A stretch of 64,000 nucleotides of DNA, taken from an uncultured Opitutales bacterium. Its GTDB lineage: Bacteria > Verrucomicrobiota > Verrucomicrobiia > Opitutales > Intestinicryptomonadaceae. The stretch is from the NCBI GenBank assembly GCA_944389885.1, contig CALXNZ010000005.1:1-64000 (forward strand). Direction: 5' to 3'. The first letter of the stretch is position 1; each line of letters starts with the position of its first letter. Below, piece after piece: positions 25,323 through 33,819 of the stretch. A program made the translations under genes and the position numbers. Below the pieces are notes generated by a model. The model ran no database searches, was not told the DNA's origin, and was given only the letters and a program-made list of their open reading frames with translations.

Positions 25323-26129
25323 ATGCGTGGACTTAATATTTTATTCCCCCTCTTTTCCTTTGCGTGTACAAGCTTTTCCTTTGCGAATGATTTTGTTTCC
25401 CTATGGGAGATGGATATGTCGCAGGAGAATTTTGGATTTACCCATAAGGGAGGAAGTATAATTGCCAATGAGAGCAATACGGCAGTAGGAACAACAGCCA
25501 GTTCTACAAATGCTACGGTTGGCGTGACGCTTGACTATTCTCCAATAGGCGGATTTGAATGGGGTAAGACAATCCTAAATATTTCCGGAGAGATAGATTT
25601 TACGGCGACAGCGGGTACATCGCTCGCTGAACAATGGATTGGCTTTGGCTTCAATAACTCTCCTTCTTCCAGCGCAAATGCAGGTTATCTTTTTGCGTGG
25701 CTTTCAGGGGACGGAAACCTGAGAATAAGTGTTTCCGGTTCTGGAAATCAGCAGGGAAGCTCTCAAAATCCAGACTTATCGGTAAAGGACAATGCTTTAA
25801 AAGTTTCCTACGAAGGGACAAAACTGTATTTCGATTATATGTATGACACCACTAAAGACGATACGTTTATGGAAGTGTCATTTGTATTCCGCGATGAGAG
25901 CGGTGAGATAATTTGCAGTAAGACCGGTTTGCTCAATGCAAATGGAGTAGATATAAGTAATAATTCTTTTGCCTCTTTTACCGCGACATTTACGGGTAAT
26001 TCTACAAGCCAGATAGACGGCTGGCTTAACGATTTGAGTATATCGGGAGTGAACATTCCGGAGCCCGCGCATTATGCGTTTTTCTTCGCGGCTTTGGCTA
26101 TTATGCTGATAGGCCGCAGAAGGCGATAA
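25323..26129 (+). CDS. PEP-CTERM surface protein, tandem copy 1
   Basis: 268 residues. A signal peptide (to about FSFA) is followed by a beta-rich domain of about 220 residues beginning DFVSLWEMDMSQ, and a C-terminal sorting signal: IPEPAHYA, a hydrophobic helix and RRRR. The PEP-CTERM tag is cut by an exosortase, after which the protein is shown on the surface or released. The folded domain has the look of a concanavalin-like sandwich, but its ligand is unknown. The copy at 26148 follows after 18 bp without its own promoter. Confidence 0.85.
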   Translation: MRGLNILFPLFSFACTSFSFANDFVSLWEMDMSQENFGFTHKGGSIIANESNTAVGTTASSTNATVGVTLDYSPIGGFEWGKTILNISGEIDFTATAGTSLAEQWIGFGFNNSPSSSANAGYLFAWLSGDGNLRISVSGSGNQQGSSQNPDLSVKDNALKVSYEGTKLYFDYMYDTTKDDTFMEVSFVFRDESGEIICSKTGLLNANGVDISNNSFASFTATFTGNSTSQIDGWLNDLSISGVNIPEPAHYAFFFAALAIMLIGRRRR

Positions 26130-26898
26130 ATTTTTTTAATAGTAGTTATGAAAAGTATTACCACATCTATTCTTGCTTCTCTTGCTTGTGCAACCCTTTC
26201 GTTTGCGAATGATTTTGTTTCCCTATGGGAGATGGATATGTCGCAGGAGAATTTTGGATTTACCTATAAGGGAGAAAGTATAATTGCCAATGAGAGCAAT
26301 ACGGCAGTGGGAACAACAGCTAATGCCACAAGCTCTACAATAGGCGTGACGCTCGATTATTCTCCAATAGGCGGGTTTGAATGGGGGAAAACAATCCTCA
26401 ATGTTTCCGGAGAGATAGACTTTACGGCAACAGCGGGAACATCGCTCGTTGAACAGTGGTTCGGATTTGGCTTTAATAATTCTCCTTCTACCGGTGCCAG
26501 TGGAGGTTATCCGTTTGCGTGGGTTTCTGGAGACGGAAATTTGCGAATAAGCGTTTCCGCTTCTGGAAATCAGCAGGGAAGTTCTCAAGATCCCGATTTG
26601 TCAGTGAGGGATGATGCCTTGAGAGTTTCCTACGAAGGGACAAAACTGTATTTCGATTATACGTATGACACCACTAAAGACGATACGTTTATGGAAGTGT
26701 CATTTGTATTCCGCGATGAGAGCGGTGAGATAATTTGCAGTAAGACCGGTTTGCTCAATGCAAATGGAGTAGATATAAGTAATAATTCTTTTGCCTCTTT
26801 TACCGCGACATTTACGGGTAATTCTACAAGCCAGATAGACGGCTGGCTTAACGATTTGAGTATATCGGGAGTGAACATTCCGGAGCCCGCGCATTATG
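25391..26898 (+). repeat. tandem gene duplication with an identical 236-bp block
   Basis: Positions 25391-26076 align with 26213-26898 at a constant offset of 822 bp. From 25841 to 26076 (copy: 26663-26898) the two are identical over 236 bp; a single difference (25840/26662) separates this from a further identical 37 bp. The middle part (about 25470-25800) differs at many third positions. Similarity stops abruptly inside the codons after PEPAHY. Confidence 0.95.
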
Positions 26899-26957
26899 TA
26901 ATCGTGTCGTGTCTGGCGGCGTTGGGATTTGCGTTTATGCGCCGTAGGAGACGATAG
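26148..26957 (+). CDS. PEP-CTERM surface protein, tandem copy 2
   Basis: 269 residues, the paralogue of the preceding gene with the same order: signal peptide, FVSLWEMDMSQ domain, IPEPAHY tag, hydrophobic helix and RRRRR end. The shared region aligns without gaps at an offset of 822 bp. The signal peptides and the hydrophobic tails after PEPAHY differ, while the domain 3' part is identical. It is probably cotranscribed with copy 1 and ends in a terminator at 26975. Confidence 0.85.
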   Translation: MKSITTSILASLACATLSFANDFVSLWEMDMSQENFGFTYKGESIIANESNTAVGTTANATSSTIGVTLDYSPIGGFEWGKTILNVSGEIDFTATAGTSLVEQWFGFGFNNSPSTGASGGYPFAWVSGDGNLRISVSASGNQQGSSQDPDLSVRDDALRVSYEGTKLYFDYTYDTTKDDTFMEVSFVFRDESGEIICSKTGLLNANGVDISNNSFASFTATFTGNSTSQIDGWLNDLSISGVNIPEPAHYVIVSCLAALGFAFMRRRRR

Positions 26958-26974
26958 TTTGTTGAATTTTTGTG

Positions 26975-27006
26975 GGCCGCCTTTTGCGAGGCGGCTCTTT
27001 TTTTGG
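26975..27006 (+). terminator. rho-independent terminator after the PEP-CTERM pair
   Basis: GCCGCCT (26976-26982) pairs with AGGCGGC (26989-26995) around a 6-nt loop, followed by TCTTTTTTT. Confidence 0.85.
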
Positions 27007-27218
27007 CTATTTTAATTTCGATGACTATTCCTTAGATGCGATAAAAAATGGGAAATTTCGCAATCATGAACGGACAAAGACAGTAAGTTTCTTTATATCG
27101 CGGAAGCTTTCGATTGTGGACATTATGAATAGTAAAAGCAGAGGACTCTTGTTGTAGAGCCGGGTTAAATTTCAGTACGCGAAAAATCGAAAATCTTAAA
27201 TAAACTTTAAATATTTAC

Positions 27219-27250
27219 CAAAAAAAGGCCGGTATTTTTGAACCGACCTC
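27219..27250 (-). terminator. hairpin terminator after the six-hairpin glycosidase
   Basis: AGGCCGGT (27226-27233) pairs with ACCGACCT (27242-27249) with one mismatch. On the minus strand a T-tract (complement of 27220-27227) follows. Confidence 0.6.
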
Positions 27251-27280
27251 TGAAAATATTTTGTTTTAATTGGAGTTGGG

Positions 27281-29455
27281 TTATTCGTATTTTGGAAATC
27301 CCTCGGCTTTGACTTTCCAGTTTCCGTCGCGGGGAAATCCGAGGTATTCGTTGTCGAATTCGTCGGAATCGGCGCCTTCCCAGCCTCCAGCCATCATTGC
27401 AACGGCTGTAAGAAATCCGCCATTTGAAGGGAAATAGGGGCACGGCCCGCCTGTGGCGATTCCGTGTTCATCGAATTGGAATTTTTGGGTCGGGTGTAGC
27501 AGCATTGAAATGGCGAGCTGGCTATTTCCGGTTCTTGCGGCAGCCATGGCAAGCATGGGGAAATCCCAGCCCCAGCATCTTTCAAAATGCCATTTATGGC
27601 ATATCTCTTCGAGGGTTCTCTTAAATGTATTCCTATCCACTCCGTCCCCGGGGAGCATTCCCAGGGTCCCGATTAGAGCAGGGTGTTCGTAATTGAATTT
27701 TGTCCACATGTTGGGAATGCCCTCGTATCTGACATATAGCCCATTTTCAACAGGAAGGGGCGCCAATCCGTCGAGCACCGTTCGCCATTTCTCATTTTCC
27801 GGCATTCCCATGCGTTCGAGCCATTTGAGGGCCGTGCGCAAACCGTATCGCCAGTATGACAATTCAAACGTGGGGTTGCGCGTTTCGAGGCAATCGGTGC
27901 TTTCGGATACTACGGTTATCGGCGGTTCGAGATTGTAAATTCGGGTTTTGGGGTCGAGCACGGGGAAGTCGGCCATAAATTCGGCAGTTTGAAAAACAAC
28001 ATCTTTCCATTTATCGAGAGTCTCTTTAGTCGGATTGAGCCTGTATGCCTGTTCGGCAAAATAAATAGGATGGGGTTGTTGCCATAGGAGAGTTGAATGT
28101 ATTATATGCGGCCATTCCGAAAAACTATTGGCAGTACATTTCGGCCAGCGGGCTCCGGCGTACCCTTGTCCCTTTGCTCTTTCGATGGCGTCAGGAAGGT
28201 ATTTGCGGAATACGTCAAGTTGTTTTTCGGCAAGTTCTGGGCGCCCCCATGCCCCGAAGTGCACAGCATGCCACCATATCATTTCGTAGTGGAATCTTCC
28301 GTGCCAGCTGTTGCTTAGAAGCCCGCTCTCTTGGGGCGGCAGGGAACCGCATTCTTGCACCCGCATAAGATATAACGAAAGTATGACGCGGCGCTCAAGT
28401 TCGCGCCAACGCGGATCAATGCTTTCCGACAAGTCTATGGCTGCTCCGCTCTCCCAGTATTTGCGCCATTCTACTTCACTGCGGGCGAGAGTTTCCTCGA
28501 ATAGAGGAAGTTTCTTCATGGCTTCAGGGAGTTCCGATTTTGAAAAATCGCAGGAAAATGCGAGAGTGTCGGATTTAGGCTCAAGCACAAATTTATGCGG
28601 GTCTTTTGTGTCGGGTTTGAATTCCGCAGGATTCTGCCAGTTTATATTCACAAAGTATTTTAAGTCGTCGGCGGTGCGCTTTATTTCCGCGCCAAATGGC
28701 GTTTTGACAAACTCGGATTTGTGGGCGGAGGGCTTGTTCCAGTCTCCTATAAATTCTTGAAATTCCTTGGGATCCCCGTAGGGAAATGCAAAAAATACTT
28801 TAATTTTCCCGTCTTTCAGAAGGGGCGAAATTATTTTTATAGATATTGTATCCCTGTCGGGATTGCAGATTGTCGTCACGCGAACGGGTTTGCCGTCAAC
28901 TGAAAATGAGCTTTCTGCGATGCCGGTGTAAAGGTTTATTGTCTGTGAGGAGTTTTTGATGTCGGACAATGCGGCGGGTTTACCGTCGGACTTCACGATT
29001 TCCAAGCCAATGCGCCCAAGGTTGAAAGCGTGCGGATTGCACTTTAGCCATTCGGCCATTTCCATCTGCTCGGGGCTTTGTTGGGGCGTAGGCGTAGATT
29101 CGCGGTAGGTCTTTGAATAGTGCCGCAGCGACTTTTCAGAGCAGGGATATACAATGTCGCGGCCATTGGTTTTTATCTTAAATCCCTTAAAATCTTTGTA
29201 TGGATTTACGCCTTTTGGCATGGGCAAAGAGTGCCAACCCCAATGGGACATAGTGTTAAAAGGTATGAATGTCTGCAGCCCGGTAATGTCGAAATTGAAG
29301 GTGAACTCTCCATTGCCTACCTGCGAGGGGGATTCCGGGCGAACTTGGTTCAATTCCGGATTATGGCGTTCTACAACGGCTTTTCTATCTATCTTGGCTT
29401 CTGCTTGCAGGCACAAGGCGATAATTGCAGACAAAATCGTAAAATATTTTAACAT
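27281..29455 (-). CDS. secreted six-hairpin (alpha/alpha)6 glycosidase-like protein
   Basis: 724 residues with a signal peptide ending near LQAEA. An N-terminal beta-sandwich (about 35-320) is followed by a helical-toroid domain (about 340-690), with the aromatic and acid-rich segments WHGRFHYEMIWWHAVHFGAW, YAGARWPKC and WPHIIHSTLLWQQPHP typical of clan GH-L-like six-hairpin glycosidases (GH65/GH95 relatives). The acid in the HYEMIW segment is a candidate catalytic or binding residue. Family and substrate are not certain. It is a single-gene unit, divergent from the esterase gene at 29621, so a shared control region of 165 bp is possible. Confidence 0.72.
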   Translation of the reverse strand: MLKYFTILSAIIALCLQAEAKIDRKAVVERHNPELNQVRPESPSQVGNGEFTFNFDITGLQTFIPFNTMSHWGWHSLPMPKGVNPYKDFKGFKIKTNGRDIVYPCSEKSLRHYSKTYRESTPTPQQSPEQMEMAEWLKCNPHAFNLGRIGLEIVKSDGKPAALSDIKNSSQTINLYTGIAESSFSVDGKPVRVTTICNPDRDTISIKIISPLLKDGKIKVFFAFPYGDPKEFQEFIGDWNKPSAHKSEFVKTPFGAEIKRTADDLKYFVNINWQNPAEFKPDTKDPHKFVLEPKSDTLAFSCDFSKSELPEAMKKLPLFEETLARSEVEWRKYWESGAAIDLSESIDPRWRELERRVILSLYLMRVQECGSLPPQESGLLSNSWHGRFHYEMIWWHAVHFGAWGRPELAEKQLDVFRKYLPDAIERAKGQGYAGARWPKCTANSFSEWPHIIHSTLLWQQPHPIYFAEQAYRLNPTKETLDKWKDVVFQTAEFMADFPVLDPKTRIYNLEPPITVVSESTDCLETRNPTFELSYWRYGLRTALKWLERMGMPENEKWRTVLDGLAPLPVENGLYVRYEGIPNMWTKFNYEHPALIGTLGMLPGDGVDRNTFKRTLEEICHKWHFERCWGWDFPMLAMAAARTGNSQLAISMLLHPTQKFQFDEHGIATGGPCPYFPSNGGFLTAVAMMAGGWEGADSDEFDNEYLGFPRDGNWKVKAEGFPKYE

Positions 29456-29551
29456 ATGTTTCTCCTCCTGTTGAGCGATTGCGGCTCTTTTTTTTATTTA
29501 TATTTGTTTGGGTTTCATTTTGTCAAGTTAGATGTTTTGTTGGATTTTGTA

Positions 29552-29614
29552 GCTTTCTTTTAATGTTGAAGGATTATGAATGTGTCTATAATTATATTCC
29601 AATTAAAAGAAAGC
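29552..29614. repeat. 13-bp inverted repeat around the esterase promoter and RBS
   Basis: GCTTTCTTTTAAT (29552-29564) is repeated as its exact reverse complement at 29602-29614. A TATAAT lies between the arms at 29587-29592, and the right arm ends 6 bp before the esterase ATG. This could be a paired operator or an RNA hairpin that hides the ribosome-binding site. Confidence 0.7.
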
Positions 29615-29620
29615 GAGTCG

Positions 29621-31195
29621 ATGAGAGTAATTGTAAAAATTTTTTCGATTTTGTTGAGTTTAGTTTCCGTGTACGCGGAAGTTAAAATGCCGAAGATATT
29701 TTCCGACGGCATGGTGTTGCAAAGGGATATTCCCGTAAAAATTTGGGGCGAAGCCGAACCTAATTCCGGGATAGAGGTTTGCTTTAACGGACAAGCTCTC
29801 ACAACTAAAACTTCCGCTTCTGGCAAATGGAGCGTTTTTTTGGAGCCTATGGGGGCGAGCAAGAAACCTGAAATTATGGCTGTACTTGAAAACGGGAAAA
29901 ATGCAAAAATTATAAAGGACGTTCTTGTGGGCGAAGTTTGGATTGCGTCCGGACAGTCGAATATGGAGCTTCCGCTTTCCATGTGCGATTCCTCAGCCGC
30001 AGTGAGGGAGAGGGCCGATTATCCTATGATTCGTTATTTCTATCAGCCGCAAGTGATATCCAGAACGCCCCAAAAAGATTCTCCAAAAGGCTCGCATTGG
30101 TTTGCATGCACGGGCAGGAGCGCACAGCATATGAGCGGGGTGGCCTTCCATTTCGCGGAGGCCCTCATGAAGGATTTGGACGTTCCGGTTGGCATATTGT
30201 ATTCGGCGAGCGGAGCCACTGAAATGGCGGCGTGGCTGCCTTTGGAATATGCGTCCAAATCTTCCTATCTTGAAAAATATATCTCGGATTTTCTAAAAGA
30301 AGTTGCGGGCTATGATGCAAAAGCTTACCAAAAGGCCCTTGCCGAGTACAATCAGCGGACTGCCGAGTTCGAGAAAAAATGCGAGGCCGCAAAGAGAGAA
30401 AATAGAAAGGCGCCAATACGCCAATGGGACGATTTGCCTCCGAATGAGGTGTCGCCGCGACTCCATTTTAAGAGCCCGACTTTCCATTACAACACGACAA
30501 TATCTCCTATTGTGGGATATGGGATTCGCGGAGTGATATGGTATCAGGGCGAGGCGGATTCCCGCGATAATAAACGCGGAGAATTTGCCAGAACCTTTAA
30601 AATACTCGTAGATTCATGGCGGGGGCTTTGGAATATGCCGGAAATGCCGTTCTTGTATGTCCAGTTGGCGTCGTTTGCTTTTGAGGGCGACGCGGACGGC
30701 GATAAATGGGCGCAGACAAGATGGATTCAATCGCAGTGCCTGAAGGAGATTTCCCATTCTGGCATGGCCAACATAATAGATACGGGTTTGAAGGACAATA
30801 TACATCCGACAGATAAGGAAACCGTCGGGTTGCGTCTCGAAAAAATTGCATTGAAAGATGTGTATGGCAAAAAAGGAATATCAGCCTACGGGCCGGCGTT
30901 TAATAAAGCCAAATATTTTGACGATAAAGTGGAATTGCTATTTTACACTTTCGGAGGAAAACTTACCACGAAAGGCGAGCCGCGCGGATTTGAGCTTAAA
31001 ATAAACGGCAAATGGGAAAAGGGAATTCCCGAAGTAAAGGGAGCGCGTAAAGTTGTCGTGCGGAGGATTTCCAATGATGGGAAGATTGAAGGCGTGCGCT
31101 ATCTCTGGAAAAATTGGGCATCGCCCGACGTGTGGCTCTACAATGATGATTCCCTCCCGGCCCTGTCATTTATAAACGAGCGCGCTCTCCATTAA
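29621..31195 (+). CDS. secreted sialate O-acetylesterase, SGNH type
   Basis: Hydrolase that removes acetyl groups from sialic acids or related sugars, here exported (signal peptide MRVIVKIFSILLSLVSVYA). SGNH landmarks: GQSNMELPL (block I with the nucleophile Ser), IWYQGEAD (glycan esterase block III), and DNIHPTDKET (block V with Asp/His). It starts with a small beta domain (GMVLQRDIPVKIWGEA). 524 residues. ATG at 29621 is chosen because it starts the signal peptide; the frame is open to 29576 but the extra 15 residues overlap the promoter. Its stop lies 17 bp from the convergent yraN. Confidence 0.93.
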   Translation: MRVIVKIFSILLSLVSVYAEVKMPKIFSDGMVLQRDIPVKIWGEAEPNSGIEVCFNGQALTTKTSASGKWSVFLEPMGASKKPEIMAVLENGKNAKIIKDVLVGEVWIASGQSNMELPLSMCDSSAAVRERADYPMIRYFYQPQVISRTPQKDSPKGSHWFACTGRSAQHMSGVAFHFAEALMKDLDVPVGILYSASGATEMAAWLPLEYASKSSYLEKYISDFLKEVAGYDAKAYQKALAEYNQRTAEFEKKCEAAKRENRKAPIRQWDDLPPNEVSPRLHFKSPTFHYNTTISPIVGYGIRGVIWYQGEADSRDNKRGEFARTFKILVDSWRGLWNMPEMPFLYVQLASFAFEGDADGDKWAQTRWIQSQCLKEISHSGMANIIDTGLKDNIHPTDKETVGLRLEKIALKDVYGKKGISAYGPAFNKAKYFDDKVELLFYTFGGKLTTKGEPRGFELKINGKWEKGIPEVKGARKVVVRRISNDGKIEGVRYLWKNWASPDVWLYNDDSLPALSFINERALH

Positions 31196-31212
31196 AAATT
31201 ATGGGGAATCAT

Positions 31213-31608
31213 TTATCTGCGGAATCCGACGTTTGCAAAATGGCGTATATCCACAATGTCTTTGCCTTCGCAATCCACTTCAATAACATCGTATCTCCAT
31301 GTCCGGGCCGATATGCGCTTCAGGTATGCCCGGGCTCCCTCCCTAATTTTTGAAAGTTTCCGCGGAGACACCGCCGCGTAATAGCCGTTTACAAGAGCTC
31401 CCGGACGCCGCGTCTTTACTTCAGCAAAAACGACGATTTCCCCCAACTGGGCTATGATGTCTATTTCGCAGCGGCGATACCGCCAGTTGCGCTCTAAGAT
31501 TTTGTACCCATTCTTTGCGAGAAATTTTGCGGCTGCTTTTTCTCCGGCTATTCCGGAATCGCGGGTCGGATTGCTTTTTCCGAAAAATTTTAGGATAAAT
31601 TTAAACAT
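31213..31608 (-). CDS. UPF0102 (YraN-like) putative nuclease
   Basis: 131 residues of the YraN family: a small restriction-endonuclease-like fold of uncertain role, linked to DNA recombination or transformation in some species. G-x-x-GEKAAAKFLAKNGYKILERNWR at the N-terminus, CEIDIIA and VFAEVKTR supply the expected Glu/Asp/E-x-K residues. Divergent from alr with 62 bp between starts. Confidence 0.93.
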   Translation of the reverse strand: MFKFILKFFGKSNPTRDSGIAGEKAAAKFLAKNGYKILERNWRYRRCEIDIIAQLGEIVVFAEVKTRRPGALVNGYYAAVSPRKLSKIREGARAYLKRISARTWRYDVIEVDCEGKDIVDIRHFANVGFRR

Positions 31609-31670
31609 TTTTGAAAATTCTGTTGACTCTTGCGGGCGTCGGCAAAAGCTTCGCTTAAACGGGATTTAAA

Positions 31671-32750
31671 GTGGACACTTCATTGGCAAGATCTTGGATT
31701 GAAATAGATTTTAATAGGCTCGAATCGAATGTGCGCAACATTAAAGCGAGCCTGCCTAAAGGAATAAAATATGTATGCGTGGTTAAGGCCGACGCCTATG
31801 GGCACTGTATGCCTCAAGCTCTTGTGCGCTTCCTCCGCGGAGGGGCGGACGCTTTTGCCGTTGCGAATCTGTACGAAGCCTCGCGCGTGCGTGAGGTTGT
31901 GTCCGACAAGCCTGTTCTCGTGCTAAGCCCAATACTGAAAGAAGAAAGGCCGCTTGTCTTTGAATTTGGAGCCACTCCGTCGGTGTCGTCCGCAGACGAA
32001 GCGGAGGCCTTCTCAAATCTGGCAAAGGAAAGGGGAATGAGGCTAAATGTGCAGATAAAGCTCGATACGGGAATGGGGCGCGCCGGCGTCAGATATGAAA
32101 TAGCCGATGATGTTATACCCAAAATATTGGCTTTTGACGGAATAAAGGTCTCCGGAATATTTTCGCACTTGTCAAGCGCCGATAGCGACCCCGAATACAC
32201 GGAAAAACAATTCTCGATATTTAAAAGAGTGGTGGCCAAGTACGGCAGCCCGGATATGCTGATTCATCTGCACAACAGCGCGGCTCTGCAATTCGTAAAA
32301 GTGGAGCCGCCATTTAACGCGGTGAGGGTAGGCCTTATCCAGTACGGCATAAACCCGCATGAAGATCCCAAAGCCGTTTATCGGGGAATCGATATAAAGC
32401 CGGTTCTCGAATTTAAGTCGCGGGTGCTGGCGGTGTCGCGCAGAAGCGACGGAAGCGTTATTGCGAGCGTCGGGGCCGGATACGCCGACGGCGTTCCGTC
32501 CGGATTTAATTCCGACGCCCGCGTTCTTGTAAACGGAATCCGCTGCCCAATAGAAGGCAAGGTCGGCTTGGACGAAACCGTAATAAACATCTCAAATGCC
32601 GGGGAAGTGAATGCGGGGGACGAAGTCGTTTTTATAGGGGAACAGAAAGGCGCGGAAATATCGCTTGTGGATTATAGCAAATGGACTTCGCGAATTCCCT
32701 GGGAAACAATGGTTGCAATACCTCGCCGCGTAAAGAGAGTTTTGAAATAA
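31671..32750 (+). CDS. alr: alanine racemase
   Basis: PLP enzyme that interconverts L- and D-alanine for peptidoglycan. The PLP lysine lies in VVKADAYGHC near residue 41, and the second catalytic tyrosine region reads GAGYADGVPS near residue 266, where the usual text is GYGDG. 359 residues, full length, starting with GTG at 31671. Followed by metF after 65 bp. Confidence 0.94.
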   Translation: MDTSLARSWIEIDFNRLESNVRNIKASLPKGIKYVCVVKADAYGHCMPQALVRFLRGGADAFAVANLYEASRVREVVSDKPVLVLSPILKEERPLVFEFGATPSVSSADEAEAFSNLAKERGMRLNVQIKLDTGMGRAGVRYEIADDVIPKILAFDGIKVSGIFSHLSSADSDPEYTEKQFSIFKRVVAKYGSPDMLIHLHNSAALQFVKVEPPFNAVRVGLIQYGINPHEDPKAVYRGIDIKPVLEFKSRVLAVSRRSDGSVIASVGAGYADGVPSGFNSDARVLVNGIRCPIEGKVGLDETVINISNAGEVNAGDEVVFIGEQKGAEISLVDYSKWTSRIPWETMVAIPRRVKRVLK

Positions 32751-32815
32751 GGCTCTGAAAATCGCCCTGAAATGAATTGACCTTTTAGTCTTATTTTGAG
32801 AAATATACGCCATAT

Positions 32816-33700
32816 ATGCAAAAACAGGACAATATAGCCGAGAAATTTTGTGCTGGCAAAACGGTGTTTTCAGTAGAATTTTTCCCCCCGAAAACCGAGG
32901 AGGGCGCGCGACAAATGCTGCGTACGGCCGATAGGCTGAGAGGGCTTTTACCCGATTACGTGTCAATTACTTACGGCGCAGGAGGTTCTTCCCGCGAGCG
33001 CACGGTGGAATACGGCGGAATCTTGCGCAACGTATTCGGCTTTAATGTAATGCCGCATTTGACGTGCGTGGGACATTCAAAGTTGGAAATATCGGAAATG
33101 CTGAAAAAATATTCCGAGAGCGGCTTCAAAAATATAATGGCTCTGCGCGGCGATCCCCCAAAGGACTCTCCCGAATTCGTCCCAAATCCCGACGGTTTCA
33201 AACATGCGTCGGAATTGATAGAATTTGTAAAATCCAATTTTCCGGACTTTTCAATAGGTTGCGCCGCATATCCCGAAAAACATCCGGAAGCTACGTCTCT
33301 CGACGCCGATATAGATAATCTCCAGAAAAAAATCGACGCCGGAGCCGATTTCATGATTACGCAGATGTTTTTTAACAATTCCCATTTTTTCAATTTCAGG
33401 CAAAAATGCCGCAAGAGGGGAATTTCTAAGCCGATAATAGCGGGAATTCTTCCGGCTCTCTCGTATAAACAGGCCCTCAATTTTAGGAAAATGAGCTCCT
33501 CGGAAATTCCCGATGAACTCTTGCGGCAACTTTCAGCGGCAGAAGATGACGCAGATGCGGCCCTCATAGGCTTGGAATGGGCGGAACGCCAACTTGAGGA
33601 GCTCCTGGCCGAAAATGTGGACGGTATTCACCTCTATATATTGAATCGCGCCGAAAGCGCCTTGAAACTGTCGCGTCTTTTGCGCGGGCGACACTCTTAG
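32816..33700 (+). CDS. metF: methylenetetrahydrofolate reductase
   Basis: Reduces 5,10-methylene-THF to 5-methyl-THF for methionine synthesis; flavin-dependent TIM barrel. Landmarks: SVEFFPPKTEEG with catalytic Glu, VSITYGAGGSSRERT, PHLTCVGHS, ALRGDPP and ADFMITQMFF. 294 residues, normal length. No SAM riboswitch was recognised in the short upstream gap. Confidence 0.96.
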   Translation: MQKQDNIAEKFCAGKTVFSVEFFPPKTEEGARQMLRTADRLRGLLPDYVSITYGAGGSSRERTVEYGGILRNVFGFNVMPHLTCVGHSKLEISEMLKKYSESGFKNIMALRGDPPKDSPEFVPNPDGFKHASELIEFVKSNFPDFSIGCAAYPEKHPEATSLDADIDNLQKKIDAGADFMITQMFFNNSHFFNFRQKCRKRGISKPIIAGILPALSYKQALNFRKMSSSEIPDELLRQLSAAEDDADAALIGLEWAERQLEELLAENVDGIHLYILNRAESALKLSRLLRGRHS

Positions 33701-33737
33701 AGCTTCTTGTCTTGAAGTTAATTTTTAAATTAAGTCC

Positions 33738-33792
33738 TTGACTGTTTGATGGTTTTATTTAATTATAAACTCCGATCTCAATCGAATGATTG
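33738..33792 (+). promoter_or_regulatory. candidate promoter and palindrome of the PEP-CTERM gene at 33820
   Basis: TTGACT (33738-33743) is followed after 16 bp by TAATTATAAA (33760-33769). Downstream, CAATC-GAAT-GATTG (33779-33792) is a perfect inverted repeat near the expected start site and may be an operator. Confidence 0.45.
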
Positions 33793-33819
33793 TATAAAAC
33801 CATGAATGTAGGATACTGT

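Larger units (their letters stand above)
26958..27280. other. convergent intergenic region
   Basis: About 320 bases between two convergent transcription units. It holds one terminator for each direction (26975-27006 and 27219-27250). The AT-rich middle contains a 61-codon frame with no start context, which I do not support as a gene. Confidence 0.6.

Noticed and set aside
26972-27157. 61-codon frame after the tandem PEP-CTERM genes
   Set aside because: It begins inside a terminator hairpin and lacks a ribosome-binding site or any family signal.
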